Of a DNA stretch of 40,411 bases, positions 32,192-40,136 are shown in pieces (position 1 is the first letter of the stretch; the number at the start of each line of letters is the position of its first letter). The DNA comes from Lentisphaeria bacterium (GTDB taxonomy: Bacteria; Verrucomicrobiota; Lentisphaeria; Victivallales; Victivallaceae). The position numbers and the translations under genes are program-made. Below the pieces are notes generated by a model. It was not told the origin of the DNA, did not search any database, and saw only the letters and a program-made list of their open reading frames with translations. The stretch lies in assembly GCA_900768515.1 (NCBI GenBank), contig CAAGDG010000039.1, positions 1-40,411 on the forward strand. The letters are read 5' to 3'.

Positions 32192-32831
32192 AGATGGCGT
32201 CGGAGATGGCCTGCATGCCGCGATCGCCGGGATGCCAATTGACACCGCGGTGGGTGAAATGGCCTTCACTGCCGGCGCTGTTGGCGGGATCTTTCTGAAG
32301 GGGAGCGAGGTCAATGGAACCTACGCCGCAGTTTTTTGCGGCGTCGCGGATCATCTGATTGAGTGGGCCGCCGCCCCAGTTGGTGAGGCACACAATGATG
32401 GGATCCCTGCCGTTGGCTTTGAGGTCGCGGATCATCTGTTCATAAGGTTTCTGAAAATTCTCGACGTCTTTTTTGCCGTTGTAATTGTCTCCGATCTGAA
32501 TAATGATGATATCGGCCGCGGCGGGAACAAGTTCTTCCCAACCGCTCATTTTCTGTTCATTTTTAATTCGATTCAGGAGCAGTTCCGGCGCGGGCTGGCC
32601 GTCGGCGGCCAAAGCGCTGCAGATGCGCTGATAGGTGAGGTGCGCGTAGTCTTTCGCTTCTTCGGTGGCGGCCATGCCGTAGTTGCCGTGCCAGCCGAGA
32701 GAAGCGTTGGGTCCGTGCTTCATGATGCTGTTTCCGATGATCTGAACTTTGCGGATTTCCTTTGCGCCGGCGCAGGTTCCGGCGAGGAAGATTGCGGCGA
32801 TGGCCATGGAGATGAATCTGGTGTGGATCAT
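32160..32831 (-). CDS. Secreted SGNH-fold hydrolase, intact catalytic residues
   Basis: 223 residues with a signal peptide ('SMAIAAIFLAGTCAGA'). SGNH esterase/lipase blocks: catalytic Ser35 in 'QIIGNSIMKHG', oxyanion Gly in 'LGWHGNYGMAAT', Asn in 'IQIGDNYNG', and His200 in 'NWHPGDRGMQAI'. The usual Asp three residues before the His is absent. The family removes acyl groups from sugars or lipids. The last codons lie in a 14-bp hairpin. The gene 48 bases upstream encodes a close paralogue whose catalytic residues are changed. The two may be cotranscribed. Substrate unknown; the glycosidase nearby suggests sugar esters. Confidence 0.8.
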   Translation of the reverse strand: MIHTRFISMAIAAIFLAGTCAGAKEIRKVQIIGNSIMKHGPNASLGWHGNYGMAATEEAKDYAHLTYQRICSALAADGQPAPELLLNRIKNEQKMSGWEELVPAAADIIIIQIGDNYNGKKDVENFQKPYEQMIRDLKANGRDPIIVCLTNWGGGPLNQMIRDAAKNCGVGSIDLAPLQKDPANSAGSEGHFTHRGVNWHPGDRGMQAISDAISYFLFEEKRK

Positions 32832-32879
32832 TTTACTACAAGCTCCTGAATTTAAGGATGGATGCCGGAGTCGCGAGAA

Positions 32880-33539
32880 TCAGTGAACGGTGAGCCGGGA
32901 ATCGACGGCATCGGCGACGGCATCGGCGATGGCCTGCATGCCGCGATCTCCCGGGCGGCTGTTCAATTTGGGATAGACGCCGTCTGCGGCGGCATGGTTG
33001 GCGGGGTCGGCGGCGATGGGAGAGAGGTCCACGAACGGGGCGTTGCGGCTTTCCGCCGCCCGTCTGATGATGGTGTCGACGTCGGGACGGTTCCAGGTGC
33101 CGACACAGACGACGACGGGGGAAGAGCCTTCCGACAATTCGTCGATCATTCTGGCATAGCTTTCGCAATATTCGTCGGCGGAGACGCCGCCGTGGTAATT
33201 TTCCCCGAGCTGAATGACGATGACGTCGGCGTGGTTGGGCAGGAGGTGGACCCATCCGGTCATGGTGTCTTCATACATGATCCCGTCGACCCGGAGAGCG
33301 GCGTCCGGGGATTTTTTACGGATGTGGGCGAGAAGGCGGTGGGCGAAGTCCCGTTCGGCCGAAGTGGCCGCCATGCCCCAGTCGCCGTTCCACCCCAGTT
33401 CCGGGAGCGGGGCGTGGCAGGTGATGCCGTCGCCGACAACCAGGAGTTCGGCGACCGTTTTTTCCCGCGGTTCCGTCACACAGCAGCCTGCCAGCAGCAG
33501 AGTTGCGCCCAATCCGGCGAGCCAGGATATCTTGAACAT
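32880..33539 (-). CDS. SGNH-fold lipoprotein lacking the catalytic Ser and His
   Basis: 219 residues from the ATG at 33539, chosen for GAGG five bases upstream. Lipobox 'LLLAGC' with Cys19. It aligns with the downstream SGNH protein throughout ('LGWNGDWGMAAT', 'VIVIQLGENYHG', 'PGDRGMQAIADAV'). The block I serine is Gly38 ('VVGDGITCHAP' against 'IIGNSIMKHGP'), and the catalytic histidine is Arg195 ('NSRPGDRG' against 'NWHPGDRG'). The oxyanion Gly and Asn remain. I infer a non-catalytic, membrane-anchored member that may bind the substrate or assist its active neighbour. The reading frame is clean and conserved, so it does not look like simple decay. Confidence 0.8.
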   Translation of the reverse strand: MFKISWLAGLGATLLLAGCCVTEPREKTVAELLVVGDGITCHAPLPELGWNGDWGMAATSAERDFAHRLLAHIRKKSPDAALRVDGIMYEDTMTGWVHLLPNHADVIVIQLGENYHGGVSADEYCESYARMIDELSEGSSPVVVCVGTWNRPDVDTIIRRAAESRNAPFVDLSPIAADPANHAAADGVYPKLNSRPGDRGMQAIADAVADAVDSRLTVH

Positions 33540-33689
33540 AACAGCCTCGTGGAATAACATGTTCACTTCGATTGCTGAAATAAGATATCCCGAAAAGAGG
33601 AAAATACAACCGCCGGCGGATGAATTCTGATTGAAAACTTGAAAAAAGTTTCTGTCGAGGATAGATTATCCGATGAAAGGAAAGGGCTT

Positions 33690-34304
33690 GTGATTGCGCT
33701 TGATTTTGAAACCGCCAACGGGGATCCCGGGAGCATCTGTGCGGTCGGGTTTGCCCGGTTTGACCGGGAAGGGGTTGTGACGGTCCGGGAGTTTCCGGTG
33801 CGTCCGCACCGAAGCTGCGGCTGGTTCAGTCCTTTTCATATGGCGATTCACCATATTACGCCGGAACTGGTGGCGGGGGCGCCGGAATGGGGGGATCTCT
33901 GGCCGCGTATTGCGCACTGGTTTTCGGGAGAGGTTGTGGTGGCGCATAACGCGGCGTTCGATATCGGAGTACTGCTTCGCGGATTGTCGCTGTATGAGCT
34001 GCCGGTGCCGGATTTCCGCTATTTCTGCACCTGCAAGGCCTCGCGCCGTTTCTGGCCGGATCTGAAGAATCACCGGCTCGACACCGTGGCGGCGGCCACC
34101 GGGTTCCGGTTTCGGCATCATGAGGCGGGGGCGGACGCCGAGGCCGCTGCCGTGGTAACGCAGGAGATGCTGCGGCAAAGCGGTTGTGCGGATCTTGACG
34201 CGCTGGCGCAGCGGCTGGGAATTTGTCCAGGAAGCGTTTCGCCGGAGGGGCATTTCCCCTGCCGGGCGATTCCGAAACGAAGGCGGAGAAATGAAGGAAG
34301 TTGA
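33690..34304 (+). CDS. DEDDh 3'-5' exonuclease (DNA polymerase III epsilon-like)
   Basis: About 204 residues from the GTG at 33690, favoured by AAAGGAAAGGG just upstream; a TTG at 33639 would add 17 residues. All exonuclease motifs are present: Exo I 'ALDFETANG', Exo II 'VVAHNAAFDIGVL' and Exo III with His and Asp in 'FRHHEAGADAEA'. The middle 'PFHMAIHHITPELVAG' is typical of the family. The C-terminal tail is basic ('IPKRRRRNE'). Stand-alone members trim DNA or RNA ends in repair or RNA turnover. Its end overlaps the RNase HI start by 14 bases. Confidence 0.88.
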   Translation: MIALDFETANGDPGSICAVGFARFDREGVVTVREFPVRPHRSCGWFSPFHMAIHHITPELVAGAPEWGDLWPRIAHWFSGEVVVAHNAAFDIGVLLRGLSLYELPVPDFRYFCTCKASRRFWPDLKNHRLDTVAAATGFRFRHHEAGADAEAAAVVTQEMLRQSGCADLDALAQRLGICPGSVSPEGHFPCRAIPKRRRRNEGS

Positions 34305-34755
34305 AATTTATACGGATGGCGCCTGCAAGGGCAATCCGGGGCGCGGCGGATATGGCGCGGTGCTCCGATACCGGAAGTTCCGCAAGGAGCTCAGCGGCGG
34401 CTGTTCGCCGACCACCAACAACCGGATGGAGATTTTCGCCGCGGTTGCCGCGCTGGAATATTTGACCGAACCTTGTTTTGTGACCCTCTTCTCCGACTCC
34501 GGTTACCTGGTCAACGCGGTGGAAAAACGTTGGCTGTCCAACTGGCGGCGGAAGCGCTGGATCAAATCCGATGGGGAACCGGTTCTGAATCGCGATCTCT
34601 GGGAACGGCTTCAACTGCAGCTGGAGCGTCACCGCGTCCGTTTCCGCTGGGTCAAGGGACATGCGGAAAATCCGGAAAACAACCGGTGCGATGAACTTGC
34701 CTGCGCCGCCGCCCGCCGTCCCGGCAATCCGCCGGACCCGGGTTTCCGCCGCTGA
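34291..34755 (+). CDS. rnhA: Ribonuclease HI
   Basis: 154 residues, the normal length. Degrades RNA in RNA-DNA hybrids such as primers and R-loops. Catalytic set: Asp in 'IYTDGACKGNPG', Glu in 'NNRMEIFAAV', Asp in 'FSDSGYLVN', His in 'VKGHAENPENNRCDELA' with the final Asp. The basic handle region ('KRWLSNWRRKRWIKSDGEPV') is as in E. coli RNase HI. The ATG at 34291 follows GGCGGAG and lies inside the exonuclease gene, so the two nucleases are translated together. A bidirectional terminator lies 90 bases beyond. Confidence 0.95.
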   Translation: MKEVEIYTDGACKGNPGRGGYGAVLRYRKFRKELSGGCSPTTNNRMEIFAAVAALEYLTEPCFVTLFSDSGYLVNAVEKRWLSNWRRKRWIKSDGEPVLNRDLWERLQLQLERHRVRFRWVKGHAENPENNRCDELACAAARRPGNPPDPGFRR

Positions 34756-34841
34756 ACATCGAGGAAAGGAGAGGAGGAAAAGAACCGCCGGTTTTTGATC
34801 CCGTTCCGGAGGATGTCGACAACGCGAAAATCGAAATGAAA

Positions 34842-34879
34842 AAAACTCCATTCCGGGCACTGGGCGGGAATGGAGTTTT
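34842..34879. terminator. Bidirectional terminator between rnhA and the convergent membrane-protein gene
   Basis: A 13-bp perfect stem (34842-34854 pairs with 34867-34879) begins with an A run and ends with a T run, so it serves both converging genes. Confidence 0.9.
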
Positions 34880-34897
34880 CCTTTTGCAGTCAGCGGA

Positions 34898-35659
34898 TCA
34901 GATCATCAGCTGATCTTTGTATTCGTTGACATTGTCTTTGTCAACCAGGACGAAACGAATCTTGAAGGCCTCCAGCGGATCGCCCGGAACCGGGACATCA
35001 TACTTGGCGTCGCGGCTGGGGATGACGATACCGGTGATCTGGCCCTTCTGAATCAGGGAGGGCAGGTTGTTGACCACGCCGCTCTGGAAGTTGATCAGAA
35101 CCATGGCCGGATGGTCGGAACCGTTCCAGAACTTCAGCCGGCGGGAGTCTTCCGGCAGACCGATCAGGTTGAGAAGGATCTTCGCGTCGGAGTGCTTTTC
35201 GATCAGCTCGTCAAGCTCCTTGGCCTTCATGGTGACGTAGAGCGGCTGCTGCAGCTCTTCGGTTCCCGGCGGAAGCGTGACGGTGTCGACCACGACGTTT
35301 TCGCTGCCGTACCCCTCTTTGAAGGAGTCGATCAGCTTCTGGAGCTGCTGGTTGTTTTCAAAACCGGGTTCGGCGATGACCAGGACTTTCTGGCCCGGAA
35401 TGGTGGCCTTGAAATAATCGCCGACCTTGTAACCCTGGGAAGCGTAGAAAGCAGTTTCCTGCTTGATGACCGAACTGCTGGCGCCGCTGCCGGAGAACTG
35501 GTCCTTCATCAGCATGATGCCGCAGACGACGACCACAATGAAAAGCACGAACGCAACCGGCTGCATCGCAGGGTTGGTTCTCTGCTTTTTGCTGCAGGCG
35601 ATCATACCGATCAGCGCAATGACCATAACAACTGCGTATAACCAGAACATGCCATCCAT
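34898..35659 (-). CDS. Membrane-anchored protein of unknown function
   Basis: 253 residues. Two N-terminal membrane spans (about 5-22 and 32-50: 'WLYAVVMVIALIGMIAC', 'AFVLFIVVVVCGIMLM') are followed by a soluble domain with alternating strands and helices ('KVLVIAEPGFENNQQLQKLI', 'DAKILLNLIGLPED', 'AMVLINF', 'ITGIVIPSRD'), which looks like a Rossmann-type or receiver-like fold outside or inside the membrane. The residue composition is more even than in neighbouring genes. I do not recognise a family. It is single, flanked by the bidirectional terminator and by 207 bases (35660-35866) in which I see no gene. Confidence 0.75.
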   Translation of the reverse strand: MDGMFWLYAVVMVIALIGMIACSKKQRTNPAMQPVAFVLFIVVVVCGIMLMKDQFSGSGASSSVIKQETAFYASQGYKVGDYFKATIPGQKVLVIAEPGFENNQQLQKLIDSFKEGYGSENVVVDTVTLPPGTEELQQPLYVTMKAKELDELIEKHSDAKILLNLIGLPEDSRRLKFWNGSDHPAMVLINFQSGVVNNLPSLIQKGQITGIVIPSRDAKYDVPVPGDPLEAFKIRFVLVDKDNVNEYKDQLMI

Positions 35660-35866
35660 TTCTAAATCCCTCTTGTTTGTTAAAGTGGTTAACCCGGTGC
35701 GGGAGGCCCCCCTGTTGCCCGGCCGCCCGAACCTTATGCAGTTATACCCTATAATCTGAAATGAGAAAAATCAACCCGGAACGAGCTTAAAAAACAAAAA
35801 AAATGAAAAATTCCGCTGAAACAGGGAAAAATCCGCAGAAAAAGAGATTTTCCATCCGGCGGGAAA

Positions 35867-36448
35867 TCATCCTTTCCGGTTGAAATCCTGCAACCGGCCC
35901 GATGCGTCCAACCGGCTCAGAGAGCCGCGGCCGGGCAGGACCCGACGCCGTTCCGAATGCGGGATCTGAAAGAGTTCTCCCAGCAGGTGCATCAGGAAGC
36001 CGCCGTGGGTGATCAGGGCGACCCGCTTTTCCGGCTGTCCGGCGAGAAAGTCGAGAAACGAGTGGATTCGTCCGCAGAGGTCGAGGGCGGATTCGCCTTC
36101 AGGCCATGGGAGTTCCGGGGGGAGCAGATACCACTCTTCGGCGGGAAGGTGCCAGGTGCGGTTGGCCTCCGCGAACTCCCGGTTGCCGAATGCTCCGAAA
36201 TCAAACTCCTGCAGCCGGGAGTCCGGGAAAATTTCCCGGGTGTCACGGACGACGAGCCTGGCGCTCTCCATGGTCCGGGAGAGCGGACTGGCGTAGACTT
36301 TTTCCACTTCGAAGGAATCGAAGAGCGGCGCAAGGCGCCGGCACTGTTCGCGTCCCTCTTCGGAGAGGGGGACGTCGGAGCGTCCGATCAGTTTTCCCGC
36401 GCAGTCGGCGGGGAGCTGGCCGTGGCGGATGAGCACCAGTTCCGTCAT
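35867..36448 (-). CDS. Histidine phosphatase family protein
   Basis: 193 residues of the phosphoglycerate-mutase-like superfamily: phospho-accepting His in 'LVLIRHGQL', 'GRSDVPLSEEGREQCRRLAP', 'VYASPLSRTMESARLV', the acid Glu in 'LQEFDFGAF', and the second His in 'VALITHGGFLMHLL'. Size and 'LQEFDFGAFGNREF' recall alpha-ribazole phosphatase (CobC) of cobalamin synthesis, but no other cobalamin gene is near, so the substrate stays open. The start overlaps the hydF stop by four bases (ATGA). Coupling to hydF is unusual and unexplained. Confidence 0.88.
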   Translation of the reverse strand: MTELVLIRHGQLPADCAGKLIGRSDVPLSEEGREQCRRLAPLFDSFEVEKVYASPLSRTMESARLVVRDTREIFPDSRLQEFDFGAFGNREFAEANRTWHLPAEEWYLLPPELPWPEGESALDLCGRIHSFLDFLAGQPEKRVALITHGGFLMHLLGELFQIPHSERRRVLPGRGSLSRLDASGRLQDFNRKG

Positions 36449-37707
36449 TTCGTCTGCTCTCTTCCCGTCCTGTTCTGAAATGCGTTCAGGGCATCCGGGA
36501 ACGGCGAGAGGACCCGTTCCAGGACGCCGCGGCAGGCGGAGATTGCCATTCCGTAATTGGTGATCGGAACTCCGGCCTGGCGTGCGAGTTCGATCCGCCG
36601 CAGGGTTTCACGGCGGTTCAGCATGCAGCTTCCGCAGTGGATTATCAAGTCGAACCGGGAGAGATCCGCCGGATAATCCCGCCCGGCGGAGACAGTCACA
36701 TCGAGCTCTCCGCCGACCGTGGCCGAGAGCCAGCGCGGAATCTTGACCCTTCCGATATCATCGTCGCTGGCATGGTGGGTGCACGCTTCGGCGATCAGAA
36801 TCCGGTTCCCGGGGCGGAGAGTGCGGATCCTGCCCGCTCCGGCCGCCAGCAGTTCCATATCTCCCTTGAGGCGGGCGAAAAGGATCGAGAAGGTGGTGCA
36901 GGCCACTTCGGGCGGTGTTTCGCGGACCATGAGATCCACCACCTGGGAGTCGCAGACCACCAGTTTCGGCGGGACGGCGAGATTTTCCAGCGCCTTCCGG
37001 TAGCCGTTCTCCTTGACGACGCATACCGTGACGTCGTGGTCGAGTCCGTCGCGGATCGCCTGGACCTGCGGCAGGATCAGTCTTCCCTTCGGTGCCTGGA
37101 TGTCGACCGGGACGATCAGCATCACGGTGTCGCCGGGATTGACCAGGTCTCCGAGCAGCGGCGGCGGCGCGATGAAATCTTCGGGGCAGGCGGCGAGCAG
37201 CCGTTCCTTGAGCAGCGGCAGCACCCGTTCGCGTTCCGCGGCTCCGCCGGTGGCGCAGACGGTGAGAGGTTCGAAGCCGGTCTTTTCCTGAAGCATCGCC
37301 AGGAATCCGTTGTCCGGCGCGTGGAGGTCGATCTGATTGACCACGGCGATCAGGGAGACCTTGCGTTCGCGTGCGGCGGAGAGCATCTCCTCCTCCGGCT
37401 CGCCCCAGGCGCCGGCGGTCGTGAGAAGCAGCAGCACATCGGCGCGGTCGAAGGCGCGGCGGCTGCGTTCGACCCTCCGGCCCCCGAGCCGGGTTTCGTC
37501 GTCGATGCCGGCGGTGTCGAGGAAAAGGACCGGACCGATCGGGCGCAGTTCCATCGCCTTCTCCACTACGTCGGTGGTGGTGCCGGGAACCGGCGAGGTG
37601 ATGGCGACATCCTGACCTGTAATCAGATTCATGAAACTGGATTTGCCGGAATTGGTACGGCCGGCGACCGCGATCTGCAGACGCAGTGAACGAGGTGTGG
37701 TTTCCAT
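36445..37707 (-). CDS. hydF: [FeFe]-hydrogenase maturation GTPase HydF
   Basis: 420 residues. HydF is the scaffold on which the diiron part of the H-cluster is built before delivery to [FeFe]-hydrogenase. The N-terminal Era-like GTPase has 'VAGRTNSGKSSFMN' (P-loop), 'SPVPGTTTDVVEKAMEL', 'FLDTAGIDD' and 'VVNQIDL'. A dimerisation domain follows. The C-terminal cluster domain shows the signature CxH ('EACTHHASDDD') and, about 50 residues on, HCxxC ('IIHCGSCML'). No hydE, hydG or hydrogenase is in the window. It shows that the organism makes or uses hydrogen. Promoter at 37803-37831; ATGA coupling to the phosphatase gene. Confidence 0.95.
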   Translation of the reverse strand: METTPRSLRLQIAVAGRTNSGKSSFMNLITGQDVAITSPVPGTTTDVVEKAMELRPIGPVLFLDTAGIDDETRLGGRRVERSRRAFDRADVLLLLTTAGAWGEPEEEMLSAARERKVSLIAVVNQIDLHAPDNGFLAMLQEKTGFEPLTVCATGGAAERERVLPLLKERLLAACPEDFIAPPPLLGDLVNPGDTVMLIVPVDIQAPKGRLILPQVQAIRDGLDHDVTVCVVKENGYRKALENLAVPPKLVVCDSQVVDLMVRETPPEVACTTFSILFARLKGDMELLAAGAGRIRTLRPGNRILIAEACTHHASDDDIGRVKIPRWLSATVGGELDVTVSAGRDYPADLSRFDLIIHCGSCMLNRRETLRRIELARQAGVPITNYGMAISACRGVLERVLSPFPDALNAFQNRTGREQTK

Positions 37708-37802
37708 AACGGCTCCCCCCGGAGTTTGTTGCCGCGGCCGGGAACTTTGTGAAAGCCGGAACCCGGCCTGCGGAACTGAGTATTGGATTTCCTGTTCTAA
37801 TT

Positions 37803-37831
37803 AATATAGCTTCGCGGGAGCGGAACTGCAA
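37803..37831 (-). promoter_or_regulatory. Promoter of hydF
   Basis: Minus-strand TTGCAG (37831-37826), 17-base spacer, TATATT (37808-37803), about 95 bases ahead of the start; the leader between them contains GC-rich self-complementary stretches. Confidence 0.6.
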
Positions 37832-37963
37832 AATACGGCTCTCTTTTTCCCTGTTTTTTGGCTCGAATTGCGGAAAACCCGGGAATCGCGGGTTGTAAAA
37901 TGCGATGGACCCGTTATTTTAAGTCAAAAGGGGGGAGGAACGCGTTTTCTGATGGGTGGGAGA

Positions 37964-38578
37964 ATGAGAGTTCGGGGCGGCTGGAGCGAACGGTTCCGGG
38001 CCGTTTTCAGATATTGTCATCTGAGGCTGGTCCGGAATGCCGGGTCGCCGGAGTACATCGGTCGCGGAGTCGCACTGGGATTGTTCGTCGGTTTTTTCAT
38101 TCCGATCTGCTTTCAGATCGTGGTGGTGATTCCGCTGGCGTTTCTGCTGCGGGCGGCCAAGGTGCCGGCGGTGGCGTTCACGTTTGTGAGCAACCACTTT
38201 TCGATTATCGTGCTGTATCCGTTGCAGTGTTATCTGGGCAGCTACCTGATTTTCCGGCCGTTCCGTTACGCGGAACTGGAAGCGCGGCTGCGCCAGGTGA
38301 TCGTGGAACGCAGCTGGAGTGCGTTCCGGGCGCTGGGAAACGATGTGGTGCTCTCCTTCTTTGCCGGCGGACTGCTGCTCGGCGCCGTTGCGGCGGTGGC
38401 CGGATACTGGATCACGGTGCGCCAGGTGCGCCGTTACCGGGAGAAGCGGGAGGCGCGACTGGCAGCGGTCCGGAAGGACGGGGAAAAGTTGAAAAGCACG
38501 GAAAACGACGTTATATTATCCGGTCCGGCTGAAATGCCGGCGGTGCCGCCGTTGCAACCGCAGTCAAAGGAAAGATGA
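37964..38578 (+). CDS. DUF2062 membrane protein
   Basis: About 204 residues from the ATG at 37964 (behind GGTGGGAG); the ATG at 37952 is an alternative. The DUF2062 core is 'GSPEYIGRGVALGLFVGFFI', 'FQIVVVIPLAFLLRAAKVPA' and 'VSNHFSIIVLYPLQCYLGSY', with the family's N-x-x-(S/T) segment after the second span, and a third span near the C terminus before a charged tail. The role is unknown; members often sit by envelope or lipid genes. Here it is four bases before the phosphatidylserine decarboxylase gene, supporting an envelope role. Confidence 0.82.
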   Translation: MRVRGGWSERFRAVFRYCHLRLVRNAGSPEYIGRGVALGLFVGFFIPICFQIVVVIPLAFLLRAAKVPAVAFTFVSNHFSIIVLYPLQCYLGSYLIFRPFRYAELEARLRQVIVERSWSAFRALGNDVVLSFFAGGLLLGAVAAVAGYWITVRQVRRYREKREARLAAVRKDGEKLKSTENDVILSGPAEMPAVPPLQPQSKER

Positions 38579-38582
38579 AACG

Positions 38583-39272
38583 ATGATGACTCTGACAAAA
38601 TATGGATTCCGGGAGTGGGGAACCGCCGGTCTGGTGACTGTGCTGATACTGGTCGGCTGCGTCTGGCTCTTTCGAGCCGGGCACACCGGCGCGGCGACGG
38701 GAATCGGCGTGGCCGTGCTGGTGATTTTCTTCTGTTTTGCCGCCTTTTTCCGGAATCCTTCGCGGCGGATTCCGGAGGATCCGAAGCTTCTGGTCAGTCC
38801 GGCTGACGGAGTGGTTCGCGACATCGGTCCGGTGGAGGATTTCAACTTTCCCCCCTTCAGCGGGAAGGCGCGCCGGATCGGGATCTTCCTGTCCGTGCTC
38901 AATGTGCATGTGAATCGTGCGCCGGCAGAGCTTGAGGTTGAGAGTGTCTATTATCGCAAGGGAGAATACCTTGATGCGCGCAACAGCGAATGCGCCAAAC
39001 GGAACGAGGCGATGACGATCGCCGGAACCGCGACGGTCGGGGAGAAGCGTTTCCCGATGGCGGTCCGTCAGATTTCGGGGGCGATTGCGCGCCGGATCGT
39101 CTGTCCGGTCCAGGCCGGGCGGAAGCTGCGGCGCGGAGAGGTTTACGGGATGATCAAGTTCGGTTCCCGCACCGAGCTTTATCTCCCGGTGGATGAAGGG
39201 GTCGAGATCAACGTCAAGGTCGGCGACCGGGTGTACGGCGGAGAGACGGTGGTGGCGACCGTCAGGGAGTAG
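38583..39272 (+). CDS. psd: Phosphatidylserine decarboxylase, short type
   Basis: 229 residues. Converts phosphatidylserine to phosphatidylethanolamine. Two membrane spans lie at about 15-55, then 'FFRNPSRRIPEDPKLLVSPA', 'ADGVVRDIG', 'GIFLSVLNVHVNRAP' and the self-cleavage site Gly194-Ser195 in 'IKFGSRTELYLP', which yields the pyruvoyl group. This is the short type found in many anaerobes and archaea. It is followed 11 bases later by phosphatidylserine synthase, giving a two-step phosphatidylethanolamine module. Confidence 0.94.
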   Translation: MMTLTKYGFREWGTAGLVTVLILVGCVWLFRAGHTGAATGIGVAVLVIFFCFAAFFRNPSRRIPEDPKLLVSPADGVVRDIGPVEDFNFPPFSGKARRIGIFLSVLNVHVNRAPAELEVESVYYRKGEYLDARNSECAKRNEAMTIAGTATVGEKRFPMAVRQISGAIARRIVCPVQAGRKLRRGEVYGMIKFGSRTELYLPVDEGVEINVKVGDRVYGGETVVATVRE

Positions 39273-39283
39273 AGACGACGATC

Positions 39284-40108
39284 ATGAAGCAGCGGTTCCG
39301 CACTCTTCTACAGACCAACAGGTGGCTCAAGTATGTGCCGAATTCTTTGACGCTCTGCAACTCGCTTTGCGGGTTTGCATCGATTCTGTATACGCTCGGC
39401 GCTTACAATCGCGGTGTGCAGGGGACTTCGGAGGCGCTGCATGTTTTTGCGATCAGTGCGATCATCATCTGCTTTGCGATGGTTTTTGACGCGCTCGACG
39501 GTTTTGCGGCACGGCTCTTCAATGCGGCGAGCATGCATGGCATTCAGATGGATTCCCTCTCCGACATGGTCACGTTCGGCGTGGCTCCGGCGACGCTGGT
39601 GGCGATCATGACCCACAGCCTCCGCACCGGGGTGATGACCCGTCCGCAGGAGGCGATGGTCTACGTGCTCTGTTCGGTTTATCTGGGCGGCGCCGCGCTG
39701 CGCCTGGCCACCTACAATGTGCACGCCATGCTGGAGAAAAAGAGCAGCGACAAGTTCAGCGGACTGCCTTCGCCGGGAGCCGCCGCCGCCATCTGCGTGA
39801 CGGTGCTTTTTGCGGAGGAGAGCAATTATGATCTCAACAAGCTCGCTTTCGTACTGCCGATTTATGCGGCGGTGCTCGGGTTGCTGATGGTCAGTCCGAT
39901 TCCTTACGTGCACCTGGCCAAATGGCTGTTGTCGGTGCGGCGCAATGTCCGGCGTGCGGCGCTGCTGATCGTGATGCTTCTGATCGTTGCGGTCTTTCAG
40001 ATTCGCGGACTGGCGGCGTTGGTCACGCTTTATGTGCTCTCCGGACCGGTGCTGATGGTTTTCCGGCGGTTTGCCGGGGCGCGGAGAACGGCGTCGGTTT
40101 CGGAGTGA
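39284..40108 (+). CDS. pssA: CDP-diacylglycerol-serine O-phosphatidyltransferase
   Basis: 274 residues, multispan. Makes phosphatidylserine from CDP-diacylglycerol and serine, the substrate of the enzyme encoded just upstream. The CDP-alcohol phosphotransferase motif DGxxAR(8x)GxxxDxxxD is exact ('DGFAARLFN...' to 'GIQMDSLSD', about 72-94). 'PNSLTLCNSLCGFASI' at the N terminus and 'FSGLPSPGAAAAI' are typical of the PssA branch of this family. About seven membrane spans. The two lipid enzymes and the DUF2062 protein form one likely operon. Confidence 0.93.
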   Translation: MKQRFRTLLQTNRWLKYVPNSLTLCNSLCGFASILYTLGAYNRGVQGTSEALHVFAISAIIICFAMVFDALDGFAARLFNAASMHGIQMDSLSDMVTFGVAPATLVAIMTHSLRTGVMTRPQEAMVYVLCSVYLGGAALRLATYNVHAMLEKKSSDKFSGLPSPGAAAAICVTVLFAEESNYDLNKLAFVLPIYAAVLGLLMVSPIPYVHLAKWLLSVRRNVRRAALLIVMLLIVAVFQIRGLAALVTLYVLSGPVLMVFRRFAGARRTASVSE

Positions 40109-40136
40109 GGCGCGCATTCAACCAGGAGGAGATCCG

